Shown piece after piece: positions 18,346 through 26,974 of a stretch of 64,000 bases of DNA. The translations under genes and the position numbers were made by a program. The notes under the pieces were generated by a model. It was not told where the DNA came from, ran no database searches, and saw nothing but the letters and a program-made list of their open reading frames with translations. Positions within the stretch are counted from its first letter, which is position 1, and each line of letters opens with the position of its first letter. Source of the DNA: Ruminococcaceae bacterium YRB3002 (GTDB lineage Bacteria > Bacillota > Clostridia > Saccharofermentanales > Saccharofermentanaceae); the NCBI GenBank assembly GCA_900099715.1, contig FMTG01000005.1, positions 84,226-148,225 of the forward strand, written 5' to 3'.

Positions 18346-19260
18346 TCAGTCGATCAACGACAAGTTCTTGCTTACAGCGTCGAAATAGTAGAAATTCTGC
18401 GACAGGACGGGGCCGTCGCTCTCAGGGTTATATGTGGAATTCGCGAAACTGATATACTCATCCGACTTGTCCTCATATCTCGCAGGAAAAGCAAGAGAGC
18501 ATTTCTCCGAATACGGAAATAGGATATAATCCCCCTTAAGCTTTGTGCTTATCTTCTCCAGTATGTGCGGATAGAACATGACGGCAGATCCGGTACGGGA
18601 ATACTTATCAGACAGGATGATCATATTCCTGATGCACTCCGGTATCAGTTCCATATCCAGACTGAAGTCACCCCCTCCGACCTTCTCCATAATGTCGAAA
18701 CAGCTGTCATAGCATGCCGGGAAAAGGTTGCTGCTGCTCTTCACCGCATCCCTGTGCAGCTTCTCTTTGGATATGCCGTAATGATCAAGAAGATCGTTGT
18801 CGATAAGCACCGCCGCCTGGAACGAATCGGGCGTTGTCAGCCTGATGCTGTAAGTGATCACAAATTCATCGATCTCGGTAGTAGGGACATTATCGAACCT
18901 GCTTCCGCAGTTTTTCTTATTGCTTACCCTGATAAAGAGCTTGTCCCTGATGTTTTTGTAGTCCATGATGTCCAGTCCGATATTGAACTGACCCGCAGGT
19001 TTGAAACAAAGCACTTCAGCGATCTTGCTCAGCAGCGTAACCTCGTCAGTACCCTGACAGTAGAGATCGTAGAACATATCAAGATCGACTACTGATGCCG
19101 GGATATTAGGTCCCCTCCTGAAGAACATTCCGTAATACCTGCGGGAATGCTTGGTCACGAAGCCGAACTTCAGTTCATTATCCCGGAGGTCCTCGGGAAG
19201 ATAATCCCGCACCTCGCTCGCCGCCCATTGCCCGAATTCCTTTAAGTTCATTTTTGTCAT
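18346..19260 (-). CDS. DUF5688 family protein
   Basis: A 304-residue protein of the kind annotated as DUF5688, common in Clostridia and without a known role. It appears soluble: no signal peptide or membrane helix is seen. The block A-A-V-L-I-D-N followed by Y-G-I-S-K-E-K-L-H and N-L-F-P is the most typical part of the family (about residues 165-200). GAGGAAAGGA precedes the ATG. It is 22 bases upstream of the adhesin gene in the same direction, so it is the first gene of a DUF5688-adhesin-sortase operon. Whether it has any link to surface display is only suggested by this position. Confidence 0.7.
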   Translation of the reverse strand: MTKMNLKEFGQWAASEVRDYLPEDLRDNELKFGFVTKHSRRYYGMFFRRGPNIPASVVDLDMFYDLYCQGTDEVTLLSKIAEVLCFKPAGQFNIGLDIMDYKNIRDKLFIRVSNKKNCGSRFDNVPTTEIDEFVITYSIRLTTPDSFQAAVLIDNDLLDHYGISKEKLHRDAVKSSSNLFPACYDSCFDIMEKVGGGDFSLDMELIPECIRNMIILSDKYSRTGSAVMFYPHILEKISTKLKGDYILFPYSEKCSLAFPARYEDKSDEYISFANSTYNPESDGPVLSQNFYYFDAVSKNLSLID

Positions 19261-19283
19261 AACAGATCCTTTCCTCCGCGCAA

Positions 19284-19314
19284 CAAAAAACGGGCCGGCG
19301 TAAAGCCGGTCCGT
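19284..19314 (-). terminator. intrinsic terminator or leader attenuator before the DUF5688 gene
   Basis: On the minus strand a 10-bp stem (one A-C mismatch) with a 5-base loop at 19290-19314 is followed by six T. It ends about 24 bases before the DUF5688 start codon and about 146 bases after the thiN stop. It can end the def-to-thiN operon. Because a good promoter lies upstream of it at 19348-19377, it could also attenuate the surface operon. Confidence 0.85.
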
Positions 19315-19347
19315 TCCGTTTGTGCAGATATATATTTAAGCAGTTTA

Positions 19348-19377
19348 ATTATACGACGTCATATGTGTCTCACGCAA
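19348..19377 (-). promoter_or_regulatory. candidate promoter of the DUF5688-adhesin-sortase operon
   Basis: On the minus strand TTGCGT (19372-19377) is 18 bases from a perfect TATAAT (19348-19353). A transcript from here would start near 19341 and pass through the hairpin at 19284-19314 before reaching the first gene. Confidence 0.55.
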
Positions 19378-19459
19378 TAGCCGAGAGTCTCAATTTCGGG
19401 GGGTAAAAAAGCAAATCTCTTCACGCAAAAACTCTCTCAAAGCCTTATTTTATATAGTT

Positions 19460-20122
19460 TTACACGCGTTTCGTTAATGTAACGAGCAATCTTCCTCTCA
19501 AGACGCCGACTTCGATGAGATCAATGCCATCCTCCGGGTAGTTGGATACGGAATAAGAGCTCGCCGCCAGGAGTGTTGCATTATCAAGTTCATAATGAAG
19601 TCCTTTTGTGGTCACACCTTCAGCCATATCACACGCGAAAGGAAGTATAGATACAGCCAGTTCCTCCGGATGTTCTATACCTGACAGCCTCACGCTGCCC
19701 GGATCGCCGTTCCCGCCTATGACCGGAATCACATCAGTAACTCCGTCAGTTGCCGTTATCTCAACTCCGGCTTCCTTATATCTGATGAGCAGATCAAGGT
19801 TTGTGACTACATGGTCTATCCTTCCCGTCAGCGAGCATATAAGGATCACTTCAGATCCCGGCGGACACAGGCTCAGCACGAGATCGGTATCTGTCATATC
19901 CTTGTCAGATGAATAAAGCTTTCGAGGTATATCGTATCTCTCGAGGAAAGCCCTGCCCTCATCAGAGACGGAATCCATATCACCCACAAAGAGATCGGGT
20001 TTAAGTCCCCAGGATATAAGGTGGTCAAGTCCCGAATCGGCACAATACAATGTCTCCGCGCCTGAAGCGATCACCGCCGCTGCATCGGGGATCGGTCCGC
20101 CTGTTACGACTGCGATGCACAT
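19460..20122 (-). CDS. thiN: thiamine pyrophosphokinase
   Basis: The enzyme moves pyrophosphate from ATP to thiamin to make thiamin diphosphate. The 220-residue protein shows the family blocks C-A-D-S-G near residue 27, G-D-M-D-S near 49, the D-K-D-M-T-D-T-D block near 73-80 and T-G-R-I-D-H near 99. These carry the acidic metal-binding residues. The C-terminal beta-sandwich includes T-T-K-G-L-x-Y-x-L, part of the thiamin site. It is the last gene of the def operon and overlaps rpe by 19 bases. No TPP riboswitch is visible nearby, consistent with expression as part of the housekeeping operon. Confidence 0.95.
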   Translation of the reverse strand: MCIAVVTGGPIPDAAAVIASGAETLYCADSGLDHLISWGLKPDLFVGDMDSVSDEGRAFLERYDIPRKLYSSDKDMTDTDLVLSLCPPGSEVILICSLTGRIDHVVTNLDLLIRYKEAGVEITATDGVTDVIPVIGGNGDPGSVRLSGIEHPEELAVSILPFACDMAEGVTTKGLHYELDNATLLAASSYSVSNYPEDGIDLIEVGVLRGRLLVTLTKRV

Positions 20123-20766
20123 GACAGAAGATCCCTTACTGCCCCGGCGTGATCCTCCTGACCGAAGACAGCATTACCTGCAACCAGAAGCCTTGCACCT
20201 GCATCACAGGCCATCCGGGCTGTGTCATTATTGATCCCGCCATCCACTGATATAATGGCATCGGATCCAAGCCGGTCGAGTTCCGCCCTCACGGCAGCAA
20301 TGCGCTCAAGGGTTCCTTCCATGAACTTCTGGCCGCCAAATCCCGGGATAACGGACATGATGAGTATAAGGTCCGCACACCTCACAAAGGGCATTATCTT
20401 CTCCATGGGCATGTTGGGATGAATGGCAATACCCGGCTTCTTCCCCAGATCCCTTATCTCTCTGCAAAGCCTCTCAGGGTCATCAGTACACTCCACATGG
20501 AAAGTAATATAGTCGCATCCCGCATCGGCAAACCTCTTAATGAACTTCTCAGGTTCCGAGATCATAAGATGACAGTCAAAGATCATATCCGTATGCTTGC
20601 GGAGAGTTCTGATCACAGGGATCCCGATCGATATATTGGGAACATAATGACCATCCATGACATCAATATGCAGAAACCTGCAAAGTGGTTCCACCTGCCT
20701 GATCTCATCCACCAGCACACCAAAATCAGCTGACAGTATCGAAGGTGCTATCTCGATGTCATTCAT
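20104..20766 (-). CDS. rpe: ribulose-phosphate 3-epimerase
   Basis: Rpe interconverts ribulose 5-phosphate and xylulose 5-phosphate in the pentose phosphate pathway. The 220-residue TIM-barrel protein has A-P-S-I-L-S-A-D-F at the N-terminus, H-I-D-V-M-D-G-H-Y-V-P-N-I near 33-43 (metal His and Asp), D-C-H-L-M near 64, G-F-G-G-Q-K-F near 142 and D-G-G-I-N near 174. All metal-binding and catalytic positions of the family are present. It is embedded between rsgA (4-base overlap) and thiN (19-base overlap), the usual Firmicutes order. Confidence 0.97.
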   Translation of the reverse strand: MNDIEIAPSILSADFGVLVDEIRQVEPLCRFLHIDVMDGHYVPNISIGIPVIRTLRKHTDMIFDCHLMISEPEKFIKRFADAGCDYITFHVECTDDPERLCREIRDLGKKPGIAIHPNMPMEKIMPFVRCADLILIMSVIPGFGGQKFMEGTLERIAAVRAELDRLGSDAIISVDGGINNDTARMACDAGARLLVAGNAVFGQEDHAGAVRDLLSCASQS

Positions 20767-21689
20767 TTCTTAGGTCTCCCGCCGTATGTATTGCGAAGAG
20801 CATACAGCTCCTCATAGAATTCTTTATAACGCTCATATCTTCCGGGATCGACAGTGCCCTCTTCCAGAGCAGCCTTAACGGCACAGTCTCTCTCGTTGAT
20901 ATGTCTGCAGTCATCAAACCTGCAGCCTTCCGCAAGCTCTGCTATCTCGGGAAAGCCCCTGACTACCTCGGTATATTCTACACCAAGTTCAAATAGAGAC
21001 AAGGAGGTAAATCCGGGAGTGTCAATAACATATCCTTCCCCGTAATCCACGAGTTCGACATGCCTTGTCGTGTGCTTACCTCTCTTGAGCCTGTCTGACA
21101 CCGATCCCGTCTTCATGATCTCATCTTCAAAGAAACTATTAATAAGCGTGCTCTTGCCTACTCCGGAAGGTCCCGCAAATCCGGTTATCCCCTTGCTGAT
21201 CATCTCTATAAGTGCTTTATCATTGGCAGCGCTTCCGCGGTCGGATACAAACACATCATACCCTGCCCGGGAATATATCCCCCTGAGTTCATTACAGCTG
21301 TCCTGCTCAAGATCCTCCTTGGTGAATACTATTACAGGCCTGATATCGAGTCCCGCAGATATTATCAGCATCTTATCCAGGAGCTTAAGATCAGGCACCG
21401 GATCCTTGCACGCAAATACAAGGACAATGGTATCAAGATTCGAGACAGGCGGTCTGACGAGTATATTCCTGCGCTTGTGTATCCTGTCTATTATGTAAGG
21501 GACATCCGGATCTCCCGTAGATGATATGTCCACGTGATCACCGATCGTAGGGATCTTCTTAGTCTGCCTTATGCCGCCTCTGGCACCGCAGGTTACACGG
21601 GCGCCCTCAAGTTCACACGATGAAGTCACCTTGACCTCATACAGTCCGCCCACACCTTTGGTAACAATGCCGGATAAGATATTAGCCAA
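20763..21689 (-). CDS. rsgA: small ribosomal subunit biogenesis GTPase RsgA
   Basis: RsgA is a circularly permuted GTPase that helps late 30S subunit maturation. The 308-residue protein has an N-terminal OB fold, then F-T-K-E-D (the N/T-K-x-D specificity motif) near 121, Walker A G-P-S-G-V-G-K-S near 170 and D-T-P-G-F near 222, the permuted order. A C-terminal zinc knuckle is visible as C-R-F-D-D-C-R-H-x-x-x-x-x-C near 256-269. The start overlaps the prkC stop by 8 bases. Its position directly after the PASTA kinase is conserved in Firmicutes; in Bacillus the kinase phosphorylates this GTPase. Confidence 0.96.
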   Translation of the reverse strand: MANILSGIVTKGVGGLYEVKVTSSCELEGARVTCGARGGIRQTKKIPTIGDHVDISSTGDPDVPYIIDRIHKRRNILVRPPVSNLDTIVLVFACKDPVPDLKLLDKMLIISAGLDIRPVIVFTKEDLEQDSCNELRGIYSRAGYDVFVSDRGSAANDKALIEMISKGITGFAGPSGVGKSTLINSFFEDEIMKTGSVSDRLKRGKHTTRHVELVDYGEGYVIDTPGFTSLSLFELGVEYTEVVRGFPEIAELAEGCRFDDCRHINERDCAVKAALEEGTVDPGRYERYKEFYEELYALRNTYGGRPKK

Positions 21690-23778
21690 CTATCACCTCT
21701 CCGTCCGGGCCGGTCGGATGGGGGTCCGGATCAGGTTCCTGCGTAGGAGGAACAGGCGTCGGTGTATTGGTGTTGGTAGGCACCGGCGTAGGTGTCGGTG
21801 TCGGCGTGTCAGCCTTCTGGAATACCGCCGTGTACGTAGCATTTCCGGTTCCAACAACAAATGTATATTCGGCAGAATAAGCCACAATGTTATTAAAGCC
21901 GTCTCTCCAATATGAGAATGTATAATCAGCAGCAGGTTCAGCCGTGATCTTTACAGTCGTACCGGGAGCGTACTGCCCGCCGCCCTGGACTATACCGGAA
22001 CCTTCCATCTGTACATTGATCTGACACATTACAGGTGTAGGTGTAGGTGTACCGCCATTGGCAACATCATCAGAAGAACCTACGATGAGCTTGATGGATG
22101 ACCTTCTCGGAACGGGCGTTCCAGCTGCAGGATTCGTCGACATTACGAACTGCTGATTCTCAGGCAGAGACAATACGTCAGGAGAGCCTTCGATCTGACC
22201 TACGATAAGATTGCACTCTGTAAGCTTTGTCCTGGCATCCTTAAGTGTTGATCCTCTGAGATCCGGGATCACGCTGCTCGTAGGTTCGGTAGCATAGATG
22301 ATACATACGGAATCACCTGCAGATACTGTCGTGCCCTGCTCAGGCTCCGTCCTTATGACCTTGCCTTCCTCAACTTCATCACTTGGCATTGATCTTAGAG
22401 ATACCACGAGACCCAGCGAAGTCAGAGACTGATAAGCATCCGTATACTGCATACCGGCATAATCCGACAGCACAGAAGACTCACTCGGCGCCGCAACCGT
22501 AAGTATCAGCTTGCTCACGGCACTCTTGGAGGAGATACGTACGCCGGGGGTTATGCTCTGTTCAAGTATAGTTCCGGATTCGACTGTGTCATTCTTCTCA
22601 TACTGGACTTCGTAATTGATCTCGTTGCGGTCAAGATCCTCCTTGACCTCGGTTATCAGTTTGCCCACATAATTGAGGACCTCGTAATCATCGCTCTGTT
22701 CTATCTTGGTGGCGTTCTTGACCGATGTGATGACCAGAACGGAAAGACCGACAAGAACACCCACTATGGCAACGATGATAAGTATGAGGAGCACATTATC
22801 GCGAAGCCTTGACATCCTTCTTGCCTCAACTGACTTCTCTATATCACCGATCTTATCGTAGCTGGGATCCTGTCTGAATGACAGATTTGCCTCTGTCTCG
22901 CTCGGTCCTGTATTGCTGATGACACCGTATACACCGTCAGGATCAACGAGGATCGCATCGAGCTCGGTAACCATCTCCATCATCGTCTTGTAACGCTTAT
23001 CCGGAGTCTTCTGCATACACTTGTTGATGATGGCATCAAGACCTGCAGGAATTCCCGGTACAAAAGAAGACGCCTTCGGGACTGCCTCCTGAAGATGCTT
23101 TACGGCAATTGCCACATTGCTGTCCCCGTCGAAAGGAACCCTTCCCGTCACCATCTCGAATAGCATTACACCGACAGAATAGATGTCTGAAGCGGGACCG
23201 ACGTTGCCGCCCCTTGCCTGCTCAGGTGAGAAATAATGGACAGAACCCATCGCGCCGCCGCTCGTCATTGTAATGGTGCTGTTGGTGGAAGCCCTTGCAA
23301 TGCCGAAGTCGGTTATCTTCGCGATCCTGTCCCTTGAGATCAGGATATTCTGAGGCTTGATGTCTCTGTGGACGATACCGTTCTGGTGGGCATTCTCAAG
23401 AGCCATGCCGACCTGGATAACGATCGGAACTGCCACTTTCCAGTCAAGGTGCCCGTTCTGATTGATCAGTTCCTTGACGGTAATACCTTCAACATATTCC
23501 TGAACGATATATCTGAAATTAGCCTCGTGGCCGACGCCGAACACCTTAACGATATTTGCATGGTTCAGCATCGATACGGCCTTGGCCTCGGTGTCGAATC
23601 TTCTGATAAACTCCTCGTCTGAAGAGAATTCAGGCTTGAGGATCTTGATGGCCACATTGACACCGGAAGTAATATCGGTAGCCAGATAGACATTAGCCAT
23701 TCCGCCCCTGCCTATAAGCCTGACGATCCTGTATTTGCCTGCAAATGTCATGCCCTCAGGGCCCTGCACATTACTCAT
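21682..23778 (-). CDS. prkC: PASTA-domain Ser/Thr protein kinase with an extra InlB-repeat-like C-terminal domain
   Basis: PrkC/Stk-type kinases sense cell-wall fragments outside the cell and phosphorylate cytoplasmic proteins. The 698-residue protein has a Hanks-type kinase domain (about 14-275: G-R-G-G-M loop, H-R-D-I-K-P-Q-N, D-F-G, and a Thr-rich activation loop) and a membrane helix at about 328-352. Three PASTA-like repeats span about 360-570. Unusually, a divergent InlB-B-repeat-like domain follows (about 580-655, with I-x-A-E-P-A-A-D-Y-T-F-x-Y-W). A Pro/Thr-rich tail (656-698) completes it, so the C-terminus is about 120 residues longer than plain PASTA kinases. It lies between prpC (16-base gap) and rsgA. 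The extra domain is an inference from motif shape. Confidence 0.93.
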   Translation of the reverse strand: MSNVQGPEGMTFAGKYRIVRLIGRGGMANVYLATDITSGVNVAIKILKPEFSSDEEFIRRFDTEAKAVSMLNHANIVKVFGVGHEANFRYIVQEYVEGITVKELINQNGHLDWKVAVPIVIQVGMALENAHQNGIVHRDIKPQNILISRDRIAKITDFGIARASTNSTITMTSGGAMGSVHYFSPEQARGGNVGPASDIYSVGVMLFEMVTGRVPFDGDSNVAIAVKHLQEAVPKASSFVPGIPAGLDAIINKCMQKTPDKRYKTMMEMVTELDAILVDPDGVYGVISNTGPSETEANLSFRQDPSYDKIGDIEKSVEARRMSRLRDNVLLILIIVAIVGVLVGLSVLVITSVKNATKIEQSDDYEVLNYVGKLITEVKEDLDRNEINYEVQYEKNDTVESGTILEQSITPGVRISSKSAVSKLILTVAAPSESSVLSDYAGMQYTDAYQSLTSLGLVVSLRSMPSDEVEEGKVIRTEPEQGTTVSAGDSVCIIYATEPTSSVIPDLRGSTLKDARTKLTECNLIVGQIEGSPDVLSLPENQQFVMSTNPAAGTPVPRRSSIKLIVGSSDDVANGGTPTPTPVMCQINVQMEGSGIVQGGGQYAPGTTVKITAEPAADYTFSYWRDGFNNIVAYSAEYTFVVGTGNATYTAVFQKADTPTPTPTPVPTNTNTPTPVPPTQEPDPDPHPTGPDGEVIVG
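21757..22060 (-). repeat. Thr-Pro codon repeats in the prkC tail
   Basis: Two tracts of GGTGTA/GGTGTC-type hexamers (21757-21809 and 22030-22060 on the plus strand) encode T-P-T-P stretches that flank the InlB-like domain of PrkC. Such short in-frame repeats can vary in number by slippage, which would change linker length without shifting frame. Confidence 0.7.
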
Positions 23779-23794
23779 AACTCATCCTCTTTGT

Positions 23795-24538
23795 TCACGG
23801 CCGTTCGACATATGCCGCCACGACCGTAGCATTGTCCTTTGCATAACGCGAGTCACCCCGTTCAAGAAGGACTCTGACAAGTTCCTCCACGTTATTCCTG
23901 TGTTCACTTATATCCCGCGTCATATTCTCATCCATGAGAGAATACAACCCATCCGACGCAAGTATAACACAATCCCCGCTGATTATATCATATCTGTTTA
24001 TATCAGGCTTGATAAACCTGTTCTCGCCAAGACAGTTGATGAGGCTTGATCTGCCGTAATGAGTCTTCGCCTCCTCCCGGCTTATCCTGCCCTCCCTGAC
24101 CATCTGCGCAGCCAGATTGTGATCCTCAGTAAGGCACTCTGCCACGCCGTTACGTACAAGGTAGCATCTGCAGTCACCGTAATGTCCGACAAACAGTTCT
24201 TCATTCCTGATAACGGCAACAGTAAGAGTGGAGCACATTCCCTCATGTTCCGGATGCTCCATTGAGTTCCTGAGAATATCGATATTTGCCTTGTTGAAAG
24301 CCCAGTATATCCTGCTGATGATATCCGCATCAGCAGAACCTGCAAGATCTGTACTCTCCATCGATTCAAGCATGGAGTCAGAAGCAACGGCACTGGCCAC
24401 TTCACCCGCAGGACATCCGCCAAGGCCGTCAGCTATTATCAGGACCGCAACATCATCGCTGATCCTTCCGACCCTGTAGCTGTCCTCATTATTCGATCTG
24501 GCGGGGCTGGTAACCGAGCCTGCGGCTGAGTATATCAT
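23795..24538 (-). CDS. prpC: PP2C-type Ser/Thr protein phosphatase
   Basis: PrpC/Stp removes phosphate from proteins phosphorylated by the PASTA kinase encoded next to it. The 247-residue cytoplasmic protein carries the metal-binding series R-S-N-N-E-D-S near 14-20, A-D-G-L-G-G near 36, A-S-D-G-L-Y near 195 and K-D-N-A-T-V near 236. All aspartates needed for catalysis are present. It overlaps rlmN by 4 bases and is followed by prkC after 16 bases, the classic kinase-phosphatase pair. Confidence 0.96.
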   Translation of the reverse strand: MIYSAAGSVTSPARSNNEDSYRVGRISDDVAVLIIADGLGGCPAGEVASAVASDSMLESMESTDLAGSADADIISRIYWAFNKANIDILRNSMEHPEHEGMCSTLTVAVIRNEELFVGHYGDCRCYLVRNGVAECLTEDHNLAAQMVREGRISREEAKTHYGRSSLINCLGENRFIKPDINRYDIISGDCVILASDGLYSLMDENMTRDISEHRNNVEELVRVLLERGDSRYAKDNATVVAAYVERP

Positions 24539-25578
24539 TCCGTGCCCTCCTCGATGCCCCGTCTGAGCTGCCCGCAGGCGGCCATTATGTCAGTCCCCAT
24601 TTCGCGGCGCAGCGTTACATTTACACCTTTAGATTCGAGATACTGTTTGAAGTCATTGACACTTCTTCTGTCCGGGCGGTGGAAATCACTTCCCGGGAAT
24701 TCATTCGCCGCTATCAGATTCACGTGGCAAAGCATTCCCTTGAGGCGTGATGCCAGTTCGTCAGCATCCTGCCTCCGGTCATTGATGCCCTTAAAAAGTG
24801 AATACTCGAAGGTTATCCTTCTGCCCGTGACCTTTGTATATTCCCTGCAGGCATCAAGGAGCTCCTCCATACAGTAAGCACGCGCTATGGGCATTATCCC
24901 CGTTCTAATGGCATCGTTGGGCGCATGGAGCGACACCGCAAGATTGACCTGTGATTTGAGGGATGCGAATTCCCTGATCTTCGGCACGAGACCGCACGTC
25001 GAGATGGTAATGTGCCTAGCCCCCATTCCGGGGCCCTCAGGATCAGTTATGCGGTCGATGAAGTTCACGATATTCTCATAATTATCGAAAGGCTCGCCTA
25101 TTCCCATCACGACTACGCTTCTGATCTTCTCTCCCATGATCTTCTGCGATATGAGGACCTGCGCCAAAAGTTCTCCCGAAGACAGCGATCTGCCGAATCC
25201 CGCCTTGGCAGAAGCACAGAACTCACAGCCCATCTTGCACCCGGCCTGACTCGATATGCATACGGCGAGTCCGGTCTTATAGCGCATAACGACCGACTCG
25301 ATTATGTTGCCGTCATGAAGGAGATAAACAAATTTTGTTGTCCCGTCGATCTTGGATACATATTTCTCCAGCACTTTGAACCCGTCGAAAATAAAGTCCT
25401 CCTCAAGCATGGCCCTGACCTTTTTGGACACATTTGTCATCTCATCGGTAACGGTAACACCTGACGACAGCCACTTGTATATCTGGGATGCCCGGTAGGA
25501 CTCAACACCCCGTGTGCTGCACCATTCTTTGATATCATCCTGTGTCAGATCAAGACAGAATCTCTTTTCCACGATCAA
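24535..25578 (-). CDS. rlmN: dual-specificity 23S rRNA/tRNA adenine-C2 methyltransferase RlmN
   Basis: RlmN is a radical-SAM enzyme that methylates A2503 of 23S rRNA and A37 of some tRNAs. The 347-residue protein has the [4Fe-4S] motif C-K-M-G-C-E-F-C near residues 114-121 and G-E-P-F-D-N-Y near 162. The mechanistic cysteines are visible as C-S-S-Q in the V-C-I-S-S-Q-A-G-C region and in A-A-C-G-Q-L near residue 338. It sits 7 bases after rsmB and overlaps prpC by 4 bases. Absence of extra N-terminal sequence and the A-C-G-Q end argue for RlmN rather than Cfr. Confidence 0.96.
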   Translation of the reverse strand: MIVEKRFCLDLTQDDIKEWCSTRGVESYRASQIYKWLSSGVTVTDEMTNVSKKVRAMLEEDFIFDGFKVLEKYVSKIDGTTKFVYLLHDGNIIESVVMRYKTGLAVCISSQAGCKMGCEFCASAKAGFGRSLSSGELLAQVLISQKIMGEKIRSVVVMGIGEPFDNYENIVNFIDRITDPEGPGMGARHITISTCGLVPKIREFASLKSQVNLAVSLHAPNDAIRTGIMPIARAYCMEELLDACREYTKVTGRRITFEYSLFKGINDRRQDADELASRLKGMLCHVNLIAANEFPGSDFHRPDRRSVNDFKQYLESKGVNVTLRREMGTDIMAACGQLRRGIEEGTE

Positions 25579-25585
25579 TTACCCC

Positions 25586-26974
25586 TTATCTGTTTCTGAC
25601 GAGCCTTGCAATATAAAAACCGTCGCAGGAATCCTTATCCGGCAGAAGCGTTATACTTCCGTTCTTCGCATCATTGATGCGTTCTTCATCCATAATGATA
25701 TCACCCGGCAGGTACGGCAGTATATCATCTCTTCCGAAATCACCATTCTCTTCCAGGAATGACTTGACCTGCGCCTCGTTCTCGTCCTTATTGACCGTGC
25801 AGGTACAGTAGATAAGTGCCCCGCCCGGCTTTACTTTTGTTGCAGCCTCCCTGATTATCCTGTGCTGCACTTCCATGATATCCCTGATCCTGTCATAGGT
25901 CATATTGAGCCTTATATCAGGCTTTCGGCACATTATACCGAGTCCGCTGCAGGGGCAGTCCGCGAGAACTATGTCAAAAAGCCCGTCGATCCGTGACATA
26001 TCTGTGGCATCGGCAGTCTGATACCTGATGCTCTTCAGTCCGAGCCGCTCAACGTTCTCCCTGAGGAGCCCGAGTCTGGAAGGATTACTGTCAAGCGCCA
26101 GAATATCGGCATTATCTCCTGTGAGTTCAGCCAGATGTGTCGTCTTGCCGCCGGGTGCTGCACAGCAGTCCAGGATCTTCATACCTGCCGCGGGAGCAGC
26201 GATATGGGACGCAAGAGCTGCCGCCTCGTTCTGAACGATAAACAGCCCCTTTTTGTACGCTTCCGAAGACTCTATAGATTTGTGTCCAGTCTCAACCGCA
26301 AGCACCTCGGGAAGGAACGATGCGCCGCTGACACTGAAGGAATCCTCCATGAGGCTGTTCTCCAGAGCGGAAGCGGATATCCTCTCAGGGTTGAACCTTA
26401 TGGTAAGCCTCGGAGATGCAAGGAGAGCCTTGCCTATGTCATATGCCCTTTTCCTGCCGTAATCCCTCTTGAGGATCCCGTATATCTCACTTTTAAGAGA
26501 TGTGGCAACATCAGGCTTGTAGTTATCCGGATCCTTCATATCATCGGGTGCATCAGCGATCTTACGAAGTATCGCATTGATCAGCCCTTTGGAGCCCGGT
26601 GTGTATCTGCCGGCAATGTTCACCGTCTCAGATACTGCGGCATGTACAGGGATCGATGTGGAGAACAGTATCTGCCAGCAGCCAAGTCTTATGAGAGTGG
26701 CTGTGATGTCATCAAGTTCCTGAACATCTCTCTTCGTTATGTGTCTGACGAGAAAATCGATCGTATATGTGTAAGTAACGGTACCGTAGAACATAGCTCT
26801 GAGGGATCTTAGATTAGCCCTGTTGTCAGACAGCCTGTCAACATCCCTGAGCACGAGATTGGTATATGCGCCATTGAAATAGACCTGATACAACATGAGG
26901 GCACAAAGTTCCCTCATATTATTGCTGTTTATAAGACCGGTTATCACCTTATCGGTTAGAACAGGCTGTCTCAT
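25586..26974 (-). CDS. rsmB: 16S rRNA (cytosine-967-C5) methyltransferase RsmB
   Basis: RsmB methylates C967 of 16S rRNA using SAM. The 462-residue protein has an N-terminal NusB-like RNA-binding domain (about 1-150) and a Rossmann methyltransferase domain. The SAM motif I-L-D-C-C-A-A-P-G-G-K-T is near 268. The catalytic cysteines are in D-C-P-C-S-G near 335 and C-T-C-T near 400. The frame is open for 40 more codons into fmt. I chose the ATG at 26972-26974, which overlaps the fmt stop (ATGA) and gives a family-like N-terminus. This is the standard place, after fmt. Confidence 0.94.
   Translation of the reverse strand: MRQPVLTDKVITGLINSNNMRELCALMLYQVYFNGAYTNLVLRDVDRLSDNRANLRSLRAMFYGTVTYTYTIDFLVRHITKRDVQELDDITATLIRLGCWQILFSTSIPVHAAVSETVNIAGRYTPGSKGLINAILRKIADAPDDMKDPDNYKPDVATSLKSEIYGILKRDYGRKRAYDIGKALLASPRLTIRFNPERISASALENSLMEDSFSVSGASFLPEVLAVETGHKSIESSEAYKKGLFIVQNEAAALASHIAAPAAGMKILDCCAAPGGKTTHLAELTGDNADILALDSNPSRLGLLRENVERLGLKSIRYQTADATDMSRIDGLFDIVLADCPCSGLGIMCRKPDIRLNMTYDRIRDIMEVQHRIIREAATKVKPGGALIYCTCTVNKDENEAQVKSFLEENGDFGRDDILPYLPGDIIMDEERINDAKNGSITLLPDKDSCDGFYIARLVRNR

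Noticed and set aside
19315-19459. TPP or c-di-GMP riboswitch between thiN and DUF5688
   Set aside because: No CTGAGA...ACCTGA or GNRA/tetraloop-receptor pattern is seen; only a promoter-like pair and the hairpin are supported.
26135-26812. 225-codon open frame opposite rsmB
   Set aside because: Composition rich in Arg, Cys and Gly is typical of the reverse complement of coding DNA; rsmB on the other strand has all catalytic motifs.
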